This document shows positions 1 to 5,813 of a stretch of DNA of 5,830 bases, one piece after another. The stretch comes from Caryophanales bacterium UBA2289. Lineage in GTDB: Bacteria; Bacillota_I; Bacilli_A; Izemoplasmatales; Hujiaoplasmataceae. The notes beneath the pieces were generated by a model. It worked only from the letters and a program-made list of their open reading frames with translations, had not been told where the DNA came from and made no database searches. Positions within the stretch are counted from its first letter, which is position 1; each line of letters opens with the position of its first letter. Location: assembly GCA_002345505.1 (NCBI GenBank), contig DDWJ01000003.1, positions 1 to 5,830 on the forward strand, read 5' to 3'. Position numbers and translations under genes: made by a program.

Positions 1-71
1 TCTTTGAAAGTCAAACCTATGCTTTTAATATGGGTTGTAAGACCTATTTTGCTACAATTTTACACGTATAA

Positions 72-1052
72 TTAAAAAATCACAATAAAACCAATCAAAT
101 CCATTATTAAACATAGACTTCCAATAACAATCGACGGTATAGAGTACATTTTTCTTATTATTCGCATTGAATATTTACCGTGTACAATTGTGACTACCGG
201 AATTAAAGCCAAAAGAATCCAAAGCCATAGATCACTTGACTCTGTAACCAATCCAGCAATTACCATTGTTGAAGTAACGGAAAGTAAAGGCATTATTATA
301 CAAAGCAACCTGCTTATGGTAATTCTAGAAGGTTTACTAGTGTAATTAGAGACTTTTATCTGTCTTTCTTTTAATAGATTAAACAAATTTGAATACTCAT
401 CAGTTTTAGGCAAGTAATATATGGTATTTGCGGAAACAAGTAACACATAGCTTCTTGCCTCTAAAACTTTCTTTACATCTTCATATTCAATTATTTCTGT
501 TTCTGATCTTTTCATTCCATTAATTTTTACAATTAATTTATCTTTTCCAAACAAATAAGTAAATTTTCTTTTTTCAGATAATGTTTTCCTATACTTACTA
601 TATGTGAGCACAACTCCAAAAATTAGTGCTGTTACAATCAAGATGGGCAAACCAATTCTAAGTACTATTGAGTAATTGTAGTTTATATTATTCGAAAAAT
701 AGTTAATGATATCTACAATTGAAAAGGTTAATAAATAAATAACAGGATATATCAGAAGAAGAATTATCTGTAGATAACCTTTTGTTATAAACAAGGTTTT
801 CTTGTCTTCGGTATAAATCACTTGAACGTTTCTAAAATTAGTATTAGTTACTCCTACATTATTGTTAACAATATCGTCAATTGAAACATTAAATAACTTA
901 GATAATAAGAACAAATTATCTATGGATGGTGACGCCTGATCAGTTTCCCATAAACTTATACTTTGTCTAGTAACTTGTAACTCTTCTGCAACTCTTTCTT
1001 GAGATAATCCACGTTCTTTTCGTAAATTATAAATTTTTTGTCCATACTTCAT
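72..1052 (-). CDS. XRE-family HTH regulator with C-terminal membrane domain (326 aa)
   Basis: Residues 5-60 form a Cro/CI-type helix-turn-helix (LRKERGLSQERVAEELQVTR, then SISLWETDQASPS), a DNA-binding fold. Five hydrophobic segments follow, at about 93-116, 128-150, 247-269, 274-291 and 303-325. The soluble stretch between the second and third (about 155-245: FTYLFGKDKLIVKI, then EYEDVKKVLEA) resembles YcxB-like or PH-like segments of Firmicute membrane proteins, though this match is tentative. It is probably a membrane-anchored regulator that reads an envelope or small-molecule signal; its target is unknown. The start is set at the ATG at 1050-1052, which has AGGGTG six bases upstream. The frame stays open back to a TTG at 1154, but that extension has no ribosome binding site and precedes the HTH. 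A TTGACA lies at 1118-1123, but no good -10 is correctly spaced. It follows the ATPase gene after about 200 bp and may be transcribed separately. Confidence 0.85.
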   Translation of the reverse strand: MKYGQKIYNLRKERGLSQERVAEELQVTRQSISLWETDQASPSIDNLFLLSKLFNVSIDDIVNNNVGVTNTNFRNVQVIYTEDKKTLFITKGYLQIILLLIYPVIYLLTFSIVDIINYFSNNINYNYSIVLRIGLPILIVTALIFGVVLTYSKYRKTLSEKRKFTYLFGKDKLIVKINGMKRSETEIIEYEDVKKVLEARSYVLLVSANTIYYLPKTDEYSNLFNLLKERQIKVSNYTSKPSRITISRLLCIIMPLLSVTSTMVIAGLVTESSDLWLWILLALIPVVTIVHGKYSMRIIRKMYSIPSIVIGSLCLIMDLIGFIVIF

Positions 1053-1213
1053 ATTTATCACCCTATAACATTGTAATATGTAGATTCTGCATTTTCCATC
1101 AAATACAACATGCACTTTGTCAAGCATTACTTGCATATTTGAAATTTGGATCAATTTAGTCAGTTAGTTTATTAAACCACCTATCACCATATGTTTTATT
1201 TTTATATAAATAC

Positions 1214-1242
1214 AAATACCAAATTATATTTCACTGGTATTT
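1214..1242 (-). terminator. possible weak terminator after the ATPase gene
   Basis: A perfect 8-bp inverted repeat (AAATACCA / TGGTATTT) with a 13-nt loop begins eight bases past the stop codon of the 1250-2509 gene. On the minus strand it is followed by the AT-rich stretch GTATTTATATAAAAAT rather than a clean U-tract. The position suits transcription termination, but the stem is AT-rich, so it may be inefficient or fortuitous. Confidence 0.35.
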
Positions 1243-1249
1243 TAAGATA

Positions 1250-2509
1250 TCACTGTTTTAAACAACCAAGTGGTACTACATAAACACCATCTTCTCTTTG
1301 ATAACAAAGTTCAGTATTTGTAAGTATCATTAAGAAGGATGGTTTCCTAGTTTTATGAATTTGCGCTAATTTTATAAGATTTGATGCAGCTTTATCTACT
1401 TCATTTTCTCCCATCTCCACTTCAATTCCAGCCCATCTACCATCCCTTAACTCTATGATTAAATCTATTTCTAATCCAGAAGAATCATTGTAATGATAGA
1501 CTTCACCATCTAACGATTGAGCATAGACTCTGACATCTCTAGTGCATATAGATTCAAAAAAGAATCCAAACGTTTCAAAGTCTTGTTTCAATTTTTCTAC
1601 AGATAACCCAAGTGCTGCAACAGCAATACTTGGATCAACAAACTGCTTCTTATCTGATATTCTAATCGTACTAGCACTTCTTATTGCAGGAGACCAAGCT
1701 TTAATATTTTCAATGATATATAATCTTTGAAGAGCATTTGTATAGGTTTCGTATGTTTTATAGTCAATTGATAGACCTTCATTCTCTTGATCCTTATAAA
1801 TGGTTTTGCTAGTTGCTAATGTGGAGATATTTCTCGCATAACTTCGTATTAGCTTTCTAATCTTTTCTTTGTCTTTCTTTGTACCGTCTACTTCATCAAC
1901 ATCTTTTGATATTATACTTTCTAGTAAGTCTTTTGGGATTAATAATTGCTCTATTGCCGGTAATTCCAAACTACCTGGCCATCCGCCTCGACAAATATAG
2001 TGTGCAATATCATTAATACTTATTTTAGATTTTGTTACATTAATTTTCTTACCTTCAAATAAATCAGACAACGATACAGTTCCTATGGAATCTCCACTTT
2101 CATACAAACTCATCGGTCTCATATATATCGAATTAATTCTTCCGGTTCCTGTGTGTGATATATTTATGTTTTGTTTTTTTGTAGATCCAGTTAATAAATA
2201 TGCCCCCTTATACTTGTTATCATCAATATCTAGTCTAATAAAATCCCATATTTCTGGCACTTCTTGCCACTCATCAAAAAGTATAGGCTTTTCACCAGAA
2301 AGCACTTCATCTTTTGAGATAGTTACCAATGTTTGATATTGTCTTTTAATGATTGGATTTTGTAATTTAATAATTGTTTTTGAATATAGCTCTGCAGTAG
2401 TTGACTTTCCGGTCCATTTAGGGCCTTCAATTACTACTGCACCACTGTATTTCATTTTATCTTCAATTTCTTTTTCAATAATTCTCTTCTTATAATTATC
2501 AGGTATCAT
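1250..2509 (-). CDS. AAA_14 / DUF4143 family P-loop ATPase (419 aa)
   Basis: The N-terminus is a P-loop ATPase: Walker A GPKWTGKST at 29-37, Walker B ILFDEWQ at 76-82, a sensor-like LLTGST at 105-110, and a GTGR arginine motif at 121-124. About 211-300 is a helical, winged-helix-like linker. The C-terminus is the DUF4143 domain, a PD-(D/E)XK nuclease-like fold: FGFFFES at 314-320, then GLEIDLIIEL with D349, then GIEVEMG at 361-367. Family members usually read E-(I/V)-K here; this protein has E363-V-E365, so the catalytic-type lysine is missing and nuclease activity is doubtful. The ATG at 2507-2509 is chosen because GGAGG lies eight bases upstream; the open frame begins at a TTG that overlaps that site. 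The length is normal for the family. Its promoter is overlain by an array with a 23-bp period. The family has no well-settled cellular role, so the product name is secure but the function is not. Confidence 0.93.
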   Translation of the reverse strand: MIPDNYKKRIIEKEIEDKMKYSGAVVIEGPKWTGKSTTAELYSKTIIKLQNPIIKRQYQTLVTISKDEVLSGEKPILFDEWQEVPEIWDFIRLDIDDNKYKGAYLLTGSTKKQNINISHTGTGRINSIYMRPMSLYESGDSIGTVSLSDLFEGKKINVTKSKISINDIAHYICRGGWPGSLELPAIEQLLIPKDLLESIISKDVDEVDGTKKDKEKIRKLIRSYARNISTLATSKTIYKDQENEGLSIDYKTYETYTNALQRLYIIENIKAWSPAIRSASTIRISDKKQFVDPSIAVAALGLSVEKLKQDFETFGFFFESICTRDVRVYAQSLDGEVYHYNDSSGLEIDLIIELRDGRWAGIEVEMGENEVDKAASNLIKLAQIHKTRKPSFLMILTNTELCYQREDGVYVVPLGCLKQ

Positions 2510-2528
2510 AACTATTACCTCCAATTAT

Positions 2529-2556
2529 ATTATACAACAAATCCAATAAATGTAAA
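2529..2556 (-). promoter_or_regulatory. sigma-A type promoter of the 1250-2509 ATPase gene
   Basis: On the minus strand, TTTACA (2551-2556) is followed by a 16-bp spacer and a perfect TATAAT (2529-2534), with a second overlapping TATAAT at 2524-2529. The predicted start of transcription falls at or just before GGAGG (2518-2522), so the leader would be only about 13-16 nt with the ribosome binding site at its 5' end. The -35 lies inside one unit of the 23-bp repeat array, so a protein bound to the array would probably compete with RNA polymerase. Confidence 0.6.
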
Positions 2557-2631
2557 GATTTCATTCCAATTATTGTAGATTTTTTATTCCAATTTTTGTT
2601 GACATATTATTCCGATAATTATTGATGCGTT
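2540..2631. repeat. iteron-like direct repeats, 23-bp period, upstream of the ATPase gene
   Basis: Four units start at 2540, 2563, 2586 and 2609, exactly 23 bp apart. On the plus strand the two best begin ATTCCAATTATTGTAGA (2563) and ATTCCAATTTTTGTTGA (2586), matching at 18 of 23 positions. The outer units, AATCCAATAAATGTAAA (2540) and ATTCCGATAATTATTGA (2609), each match the 2563 unit at 16 of 23. The conserved parts are TCCAAT and, seven to eight bases on, TGTA. A weaker match (CCTCCAATT) begins at 2518, 22 bp before the first unit, and coincides with the ribosome binding site. A period of about two helical turns puts all units on one DNA face, as in operators and replication iterons. The fourth unit overlaps the IS3 remnant and is the least certain. 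Confidence 0.55.
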
Positions 2632-2780
2632 TGGAAGCTTAATAAACTTTCACCAAAAGAATTCTATGAATCAATAAAAAAATCAGAATCCGAATCCCCT
2701 AGGGGATTGTACTAATAAAGATTAATAACTTACTACATTACACAATTTAATTTGTACTTGACAAAGGGAGTACTTTACAA
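2605..2780 (+). mobile_element. degenerate 3' end of an IS3-family insertion sequence
   Basis: In one plus-strand frame, 2605-2712 reads YYSDNY, a stop, CVWKLNKLSPKEFYESI, then a short serine/glutamate-rich tail ending at the double stop TAATAA (2713-2718). The pattern Y-x-N-Y-x3-WKL-x2-LSP-x-EF is typical of the C-terminus of IS3-family OrfB (DDE) transposases, where it lies a few dozen residues from the stop. Downstream, TTTGTACTTGACAAAGGGAG (from 2751) resembles the terminal repeats of IS3/IS150-type elements. The internal stop and the absence of any upstream transposase show a decayed fragment. Both boundaries are approximate and the assignment rests on motif recall. The remnant overlaps the end of the iteron array and the 3' half of the small ORF on the other strand. 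Confidence 0.45.
2693..2708. repeat. perfect 16-bp palindrome AATCCCCTAGGGGATT
   Basis: The sequence equals its own reverse complement over 16 bp and is the most GC-rich spot in the intergenic region. It covers the last codons of the IS3-like remnant. On the minus strand a run of seven T (2676-2682) follows about ten bases later, so it might act as a poor terminator for the operon coming from the right. The stem would have almost no loop and the T-run is distant. A protein-binding dyad is equally possible. Confidence 0.5.
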
Positions 2781-2886
2781 TGGACTTTTTAGGATCGATA
2801 AATTTGGAAAAATAGAGAAACGACCCTATATAGCGCAAAAAAAGGCCTGATACAATTGTATCAATTATAGGGATATCTTTCTTCAT
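2722..2886 (-). CDS. small ORF (54 aa) coupled to the C39-GNAT gene; possibly a truncated third operon gene
   Basis: GAGGAGG (2894-2900) overlaps the stop codon of the C39-GNAT gene and lies seven bases before an ATG at 2884-2886, an arrangement typical of translational coupling. The product starts MKKDIPIIDTIVSGLFLRYI, has a mildly hydrophobic middle (about 11-28), and ends NVVSY. I recognise no family. The first 12 codons come from DNA unique to this site, the next part lies in a dispersed repeat (2818-2863), and the last third runs antisense through the end of the IS3 remnant. A likely reading is that an original downstream gene was truncated, leaving its ribosome binding site and first codons fused to repeat and IS DNA. 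A genuine small protein cannot be excluded. Translation initiation is more credible than function. Confidence 0.4.
   Translation of the reverse strand: MKKDIPIIDTIVSGLFLRYIGSFLYFSKFIDPKKSIVKYSLCQVQIKLCNVVSY
2818..2863. repeat. dispersed direct repeat, copy A (46 bp)
   Basis: This 46-bp block matches 5708-5752 in the same orientation at 38 of 46 aligned positions, with one single-base gap. The first six differences are all transitions and the A7 run is exactly conserved. One plus-strand frame reads KRPYIAQKKA-stop here and KRPYITQKKVR-stop in the other copy; a minus-strand frame reads SGLFLRYIGSF against SDLFLCYIRPF. The two copies bracket the ATPase and C39-GNAT operon. The origin is unknown: a remnant of an older mobile element or a dispersed intergenic repeat are both possible. 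Confidence 0.65.
2824..2872. repeat. nested inverted repeats just downstream of the C39-GNAT gene
   Basis: An outer 7-bp pair, CCCTATA (2824-2830) and TATAGGG (2866-2872), encloses a perfect 16-bp palindrome, TGATACAATTGTATCA (2848-2863). On the minus strand the palindrome is followed by GGCC and seven T, so an RNA hairpin with a T-tract lies about 36 nt past the operon's last large gene. The stem has only six pairs around an AATT loop, so it would be a weak terminator. Neither palindrome arm arrangement is kept intact in the other repeat copy. Confidence 0.4.
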
Positions 2887-2898
2887 AAAACTTCCTCC

Positions 2899-4188
2899 TC
2901 ACATCCTTTTAATCATTCTTATAACTTCTTTTCCATGAAGCATCTTTGTTTTACCATCCGCTTTGAATCCCTGTCTTTCATAAAAACCTACAGATTTCTT
3001 ATTACACCCAAGTACCCATAATGATAGTGTTGTATATTTGCTTAATTCTTTATAACAGACTTCCATTAATTTCTTTCCAATATCAAGACCTTGATATTCC
3101 TTCAATATGTATATTGCCACTATTTCCCCTGTATCATCTAGATCTTCATCTCGCGATTCGAGATAACAGCTGAATCCAATAATCTTATTATCTACAATAG
3201 CTACAAATGTGTTCTCTGGATAGTCTTTTGCTAATTGTATATTCTTTTCTAGTGATAATCTTGCCATAACCTCATCTGGGAAAAGACCGGTATATGTTTC
3301 AATCCAGCTTTGATAATGAACATACCCTTTTCCTTCAGCATCTTTAGCTGTAGCTTCCCTAATAATTAAACTCTCCAACATTGTTTTCTTATTAATTGAT
3401 TTCTTATACTTCCTAACACATTCATTAAGTTCTAAAGGATTTAAATAATCTAATAGTCTAATACTGGTCTTTGTTTGTCGAAGGGCACGAATAAAGCATG
3501 CTTGTAGTTTCTTAAGGCAATCTACAAGTTCAATCTCTTCCTCAAATTCTAACAATGGTATTGGAGAAAGTAATAATCCAGCAAACAATGATTCTTTCAC
3601 TTCAAGTATGTCATCAAGAGTATGTTCAATCGAACAAAATTCAATTATGTCTACCACATATTTATCTAGGTAACCATTTAAACGACCATATAGTTCTAAC
3701 TCAGGAACTGTAATTTTCGGATTATGATTAATGTATCCGACAGTAATCTCATCATCTAGAAGATCAAGTAATTCTTGTTCGGAATAGACAAAAAAGTCAG
3801 CAGCACCATCATTCTCATAATGAGGATTAAAAAATCTAAACAGTGTGTTTTCTGAAGGGCAATATACCATAGCGTGTTTGCCGGTTTTTAAATTTATCCC
3901 CACCATTAGTTTTCTATTAGATTTCTTAATAACAGATAAGGCATCAATTTTATTATATTTATCTTCAACAAACTCAAATGAATGTCGATTCAAGAATAAA
4001 TCAAACCATCTTTTTCCCTGTAACATTGCACCAGATAGATATTCCTTATTCTTTGAATCATAATAAAAGAGATACGCAAGTTTCATTTGTAACGATATTT
4101 CTTTATCTGTATAATCCAAATCATAATCCTCTATCATATAAGCCAAACACGCATAAGAACACGATCGATTAAAACTCATATATTTCAT
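2899..4188 (-). CDS. C39-like cysteine peptidase domain fused to GNAT N-acetyltransferase (429 aa)
   Basis: The N-terminal domain (1-150) matches the papain-like C39 pattern: RSCSYACLAYMI at 9-19 aligns with the family's D-C-G-x-A-C-L, giving C10 as nucleophile; GKHAMVY supplies H105; FFNPH gives N121 where most members have Asp-Pro. A helical linker of unknown function (about 160-270) follows. The C-terminal domain (274-428) is a complete GNAT fold: IIREATAKDAEGK, W295 and TYTGLFP, the acetyl-CoA loop YQGLDIGKKL (365-374) and the terminal NKKSVGFYERQGF. The protein could cleave or otherwise act on a peptide and acetylate an amine, but the substrate is not evident. No signal peptide or membrane segment is visible, so it is probably cytoplasmic. 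The ATG at 4186-4188 has AAGGG about ten bases upstream; a second ATG three codons later is possible. It lies 42 nt after the ATPase gene with no visible terminator, so the two are probably cotranscribed. Confidence 0.85.
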   Translation of the reverse strand: MKYMSFNRSCSYACLAYMIEDYDLDYTDKEISLQMKLAYLFYYDSKNKEYLSGAMLQGKRWFDLFLNRHSFEFVEDKYNKIDALSVIKKSNRKLMVGINLKTGKHAMVYCPSENTLFRFFNPHYENDGAADFFVYSEQELLDLLDDEITVGYINHNPKITVPELELYGRLNGYLDKYVVDIIEFCSIEHTLDDILEVKESLFAGLLLSPIPLLEFEEEIELVDCLKKLQACFIRALRQTKTSIRLLDYLNPLELNECVRKYKKSINKKTMLESLIIREATAKDAEGKGYVHYQSWIETYTGLFPDEVMARLSLEKNIQLAKDYPENTFVAIVDNKIIGFSCYLESRDEDLDDTGEIVAIYILKEYQGLDIGKKLMEVCYKELSKYTTLSLWVLGCNKKSVGFYERQGFKADGKTKMLHGKEVIRMIKRM

Positions 4189-4230
4189 GTAATCAAATCC
4201 CTTCTACTTCATTTCAAATTTTGTTTTGTC

Positions 4231-5481
4231 CTAATAACCCAGCCCAACTTTCCCTAATAAAAAATCAAACAAACCAATCGTAATAACTCCAAATTCATCA
4301 CGCTTAGGCATTATATTATCCTTTACAATGATTACTTTTTTGAAGGAATCAGAGATATTTAACAATGATTTTTCTTCTTGTTTTCTTTTTTCTACATTAC
4401 TCATTTCATAAGCTGATTGAATATAGTATTTTTCATTGCCTTTTTGCGCTATAAAATCAACCTCCATTTTTTTCTTAAGTAATTTACCTTCATGTTGCTC
4501 TCTAATTTCTACTACACCAACATCTATATTAAATCCACGTACTCTTAGTTCATTGTAAATGATATTTTCCATAATATGATTTTCTTCTTGTTGTCTAAAA
4601 TTCAGTCTACCGTTCCTCAACCCTAAATCTGTAAAATAATACTTACTTGGAGTTGATATGTACTTCTTACCTTTTACATCATACCTCATAGACTTCTCAA
4701 TCAAAAATGCGTCTTCTAGATATGTTAAGTATGATTTTATCGTTGGTTCTGTAACAGATACTCCTTTCATACTTTTAAATGTATTTGAAAGTTTTTTAGG
4801 ATTTGTAAGTGAACCAATATTTGATGATAATACATTCACCAATTCTTCTAATTCACTGATGTTTCTAATGTTATATCGATCAACAATATCACTAATATAT
4901 ACTTTATCAAATTGTTTCATTAAATAATTAGATTTTTCTTCATGCTCTGTAAAATTCAGGATCAAAGGTAATCCACCATAAGTATAGTATTGATTCCATG
5001 CTTCATTTACGTCACCATCGAATACCGAAGTGAATTCTTTAAATGTTAGCGGATATACTCTTATTTCATCACTTCTTCCCCTAAACTCAGTAATTAAATC
5101 TTTTGAGAGAAACTTCGAGTTACTTCCTGTAACATATGTGTCTGTGTTTTTCATATGCAACAAGCTATTTAAAACATCTTCAAACTCATCAACCATTTGT
5201 ATTTCATCTAGCAAGATGTAATACATTTCATTATCTTTTATCCCTTCTTCAATTGCTTTTAATAAATTATCGGGATTTCTCAATCCTTTATTTCTTCTAT
5301 CATCTAACGCATATGTTATTATGTGGTTTTTATCAATACCATTATTAATTAAATAATCGTAATACAAATTAAACAAAAGATATGATTTACCAACTCTTCT
5401 CATACCCGTAATTACTTTTATCAATCCGTTATTTTTATGCCTGATAATTTTATCTAAATACTCGTTTCTTTCAATAACCAT
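4231..5481 (-). CDS. AAA_14 / DUF4143 family P-loop ATPase (416 aa)
   Basis: The N-terminal ATPase has Walker A GMRRVGKS at 26-33, Walker B YILLDEIQ at 88-95, a sensor-like VTGSNS at 117-122 and the FRGR arginine motif at 133-136. TYGGLP (167-172) is the usual family landmark. Residues about 205-290 look like a winged helix (TNPKKLSNTFKSM, then TIKSYLTYLEDAFLI and YYFTDLGLRN). The DUF4143 nuclease-like domain follows: HIMENIIYNELRVRG at 302-316, EVDFIA with D342, and YYIQSAY at 352-358, where Q355 stands in the Glu position, as I recall for this subfamily. The ATG at 5479-5481 has AGGTGA about six bases upstream. This is a typical full-length member and is only distantly similar to the 1250-2509 protein. 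Two matching operator-like elements bracket its promoter, and the protein's own winged helix is a natural candidate to bind them. Its role in the cell is not known. Confidence 0.94.
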   Translation of the reverse strand: MVIERNEYLDKIIRHKNNGLIKVITGMRRVGKSYLLFNLYYDYLINNGIDKNHIITYALDDRRNKGLRNPDNLLKAIEEGIKDNEMYYILLDEIQMVDEFEDVLNSLLHMKNTDTYVTGSNSKFLSKDLITEFRGRSDEIRVYPLTFKEFTSVFDGDVNEAWNQYYTYGGLPLILNFTEHEEKSNYLMKQFDKVYISDIVDRYNIRNISELEELVNVLSSNIGSLTNPKKLSNTFKSMKGVSVTEPTIKSYLTYLEDAFLIEKSMRYDVKGKKYISTPSKYYFTDLGLRNGRLNFRQQEENHIMENIIYNELRVRGFNIDVGVVEIREQHEGKLLKKKMEVDFIAQKGNEKYYIQSAYEMSNVEKRKQEEKSLLNISDSFKKVIIVKDNIMPKRDEFGVITIGLFDFLLGKVGLGY

Positions 5482-5490
5482 TCATATCAC

Positions 5491-5520
5491 CTATTTCACT
5501 TTTTGGGTAATTTTACCCTT
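5491..5520. promoter_or_regulatory. operator-like element, copy 1 (downstream of the transcription start)
   Basis: This 30-bp element is identical to 5563-5592 at 29 of 30 positions. It contains the dyad GGGTAATTTTACCC (5505-5518), with six-base arms GGGTAA and TTACCC around two bases. It lies between the predicted transcription start (about 5525) and the ribosome binding site of the ATPase gene. A bound protein there would block elongation or initiation; the transcribed dyad could also form a leader hairpin. Confidence 0.7.
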
Positions 5521-5531
5521 TTTATAAAATA

Positions 5532-5559
5532 ATTATACCACGAAAACATAAATTTTCAA
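5532..5559 (-). promoter_or_regulatory. extended -10 promoter of the ATPase and C39-GNAT operon
   Basis: On the minus strand TTGAAA (5554-5559) is followed by a 16-bp spacer ending in TGG and a perfect TATAAT (5532-5537), which makes an extended -10 (TGnTATAAT). The start of transcription should fall near 5525, giving a leader of about 44 nt. The core lies entirely between the two operator-like elements. Confidence 0.75.
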
Positions 5560-5562
5560 ACG

Positions 5563-5592
5563 CTATTTTACTTTTTGGGTAATTTTACCCTT
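5563..5592. promoter_or_regulatory. operator-like element, copy 2 (just upstream of the -35)
   Basis: Second copy of the 30-bp element, with the dyad GGGTAATTTTACCC at 5577-5590. Its edge is four bases from the -35. The dyad centres of the two copies are 72 bp apart, close to seven helical turns, so two bound dimers would sit on roughly the same DNA face and could bridge across the promoter. Confidence 0.7.
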
Positions 5593-5707
5593 ATCATATA
5601 TTAAATCCACCGTAAACTTATTAAATCTTGTATAAATTATATGGAAACAACCGAAAATCAGTAAAATCGATGCACTTTTTGACTCTTTCGTACTTGTGCA
5701 AATGATT

Positions 5708-5752
5708 AAACGGCCTTATATAACACAAAAAAAGGTCCGATAACTTGTATCA
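5708..5752. repeat. dispersed direct repeat, copy B (45 bp)
   Basis: Same orientation as 2818-2863 and about 83 percent identical to it. The palindrome seen in copy A is broken here by a one-base deletion and a substitution, so the shared part is the block around TATATA and the A7 run, not the hairpin. It lies about 150 bp upstream of the operon promoter core, on the other side of the operon from copy A. Confidence 0.65.
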
Positions 5753-5813
5753 TGTAAGATGTGAGTATACATTCTGATATCAACATTATGTTATATCTGA
5801 TGTAAACTTTTTA

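Noticed and set aside
1118..1123. TTGACA on the minus strand as the -35 of the HTH regulator promoter
   Set aside because: At 16-18 bp downstream only GATGGA-like sequence is found, which is a poor -10, so I did not list it as a promoter.
1053..1154. In-frame N-terminal extension of the HTH regulator gene back to a TTG codon
   Set aside because: It lacks a ribosome binding site, lies ahead of a complete HTH, and the ATG at 1052 has a well-spaced AGGGTG.
2599..2627. Plus-strand promoter starting with TTGACA at 2599
   Set aside because: No acceptable -10 occurs at 16-18 bp, and the sequence falls in the IS3-like remnant.
2540..2631. CRISPR array
   Set aside because: The repeats are short, imperfect and contiguous with no unique spacers, and no cas genes are present.
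3845..4172. Plus-strand open frames inside the C39-GNAT gene
   Set aside because: They are antisense to a well-supported gene with clear domains and have no ribosome binding site or recognisable motif.
4658..5348. Plus-strand open frames inside the 416-aa ATPase gene
   Set aside because: They lie antisense to Walker and DUF4143 motifs and look like shadows of an AT-rich coding strand.
5491..5592. Riboswitch or T-box leader upstream of the ATPase
   Set aside because: The leader is only about 44 nt, and the element is duplicated upstream of the promoter where it is not transcribed, which fits a DNA operator better.
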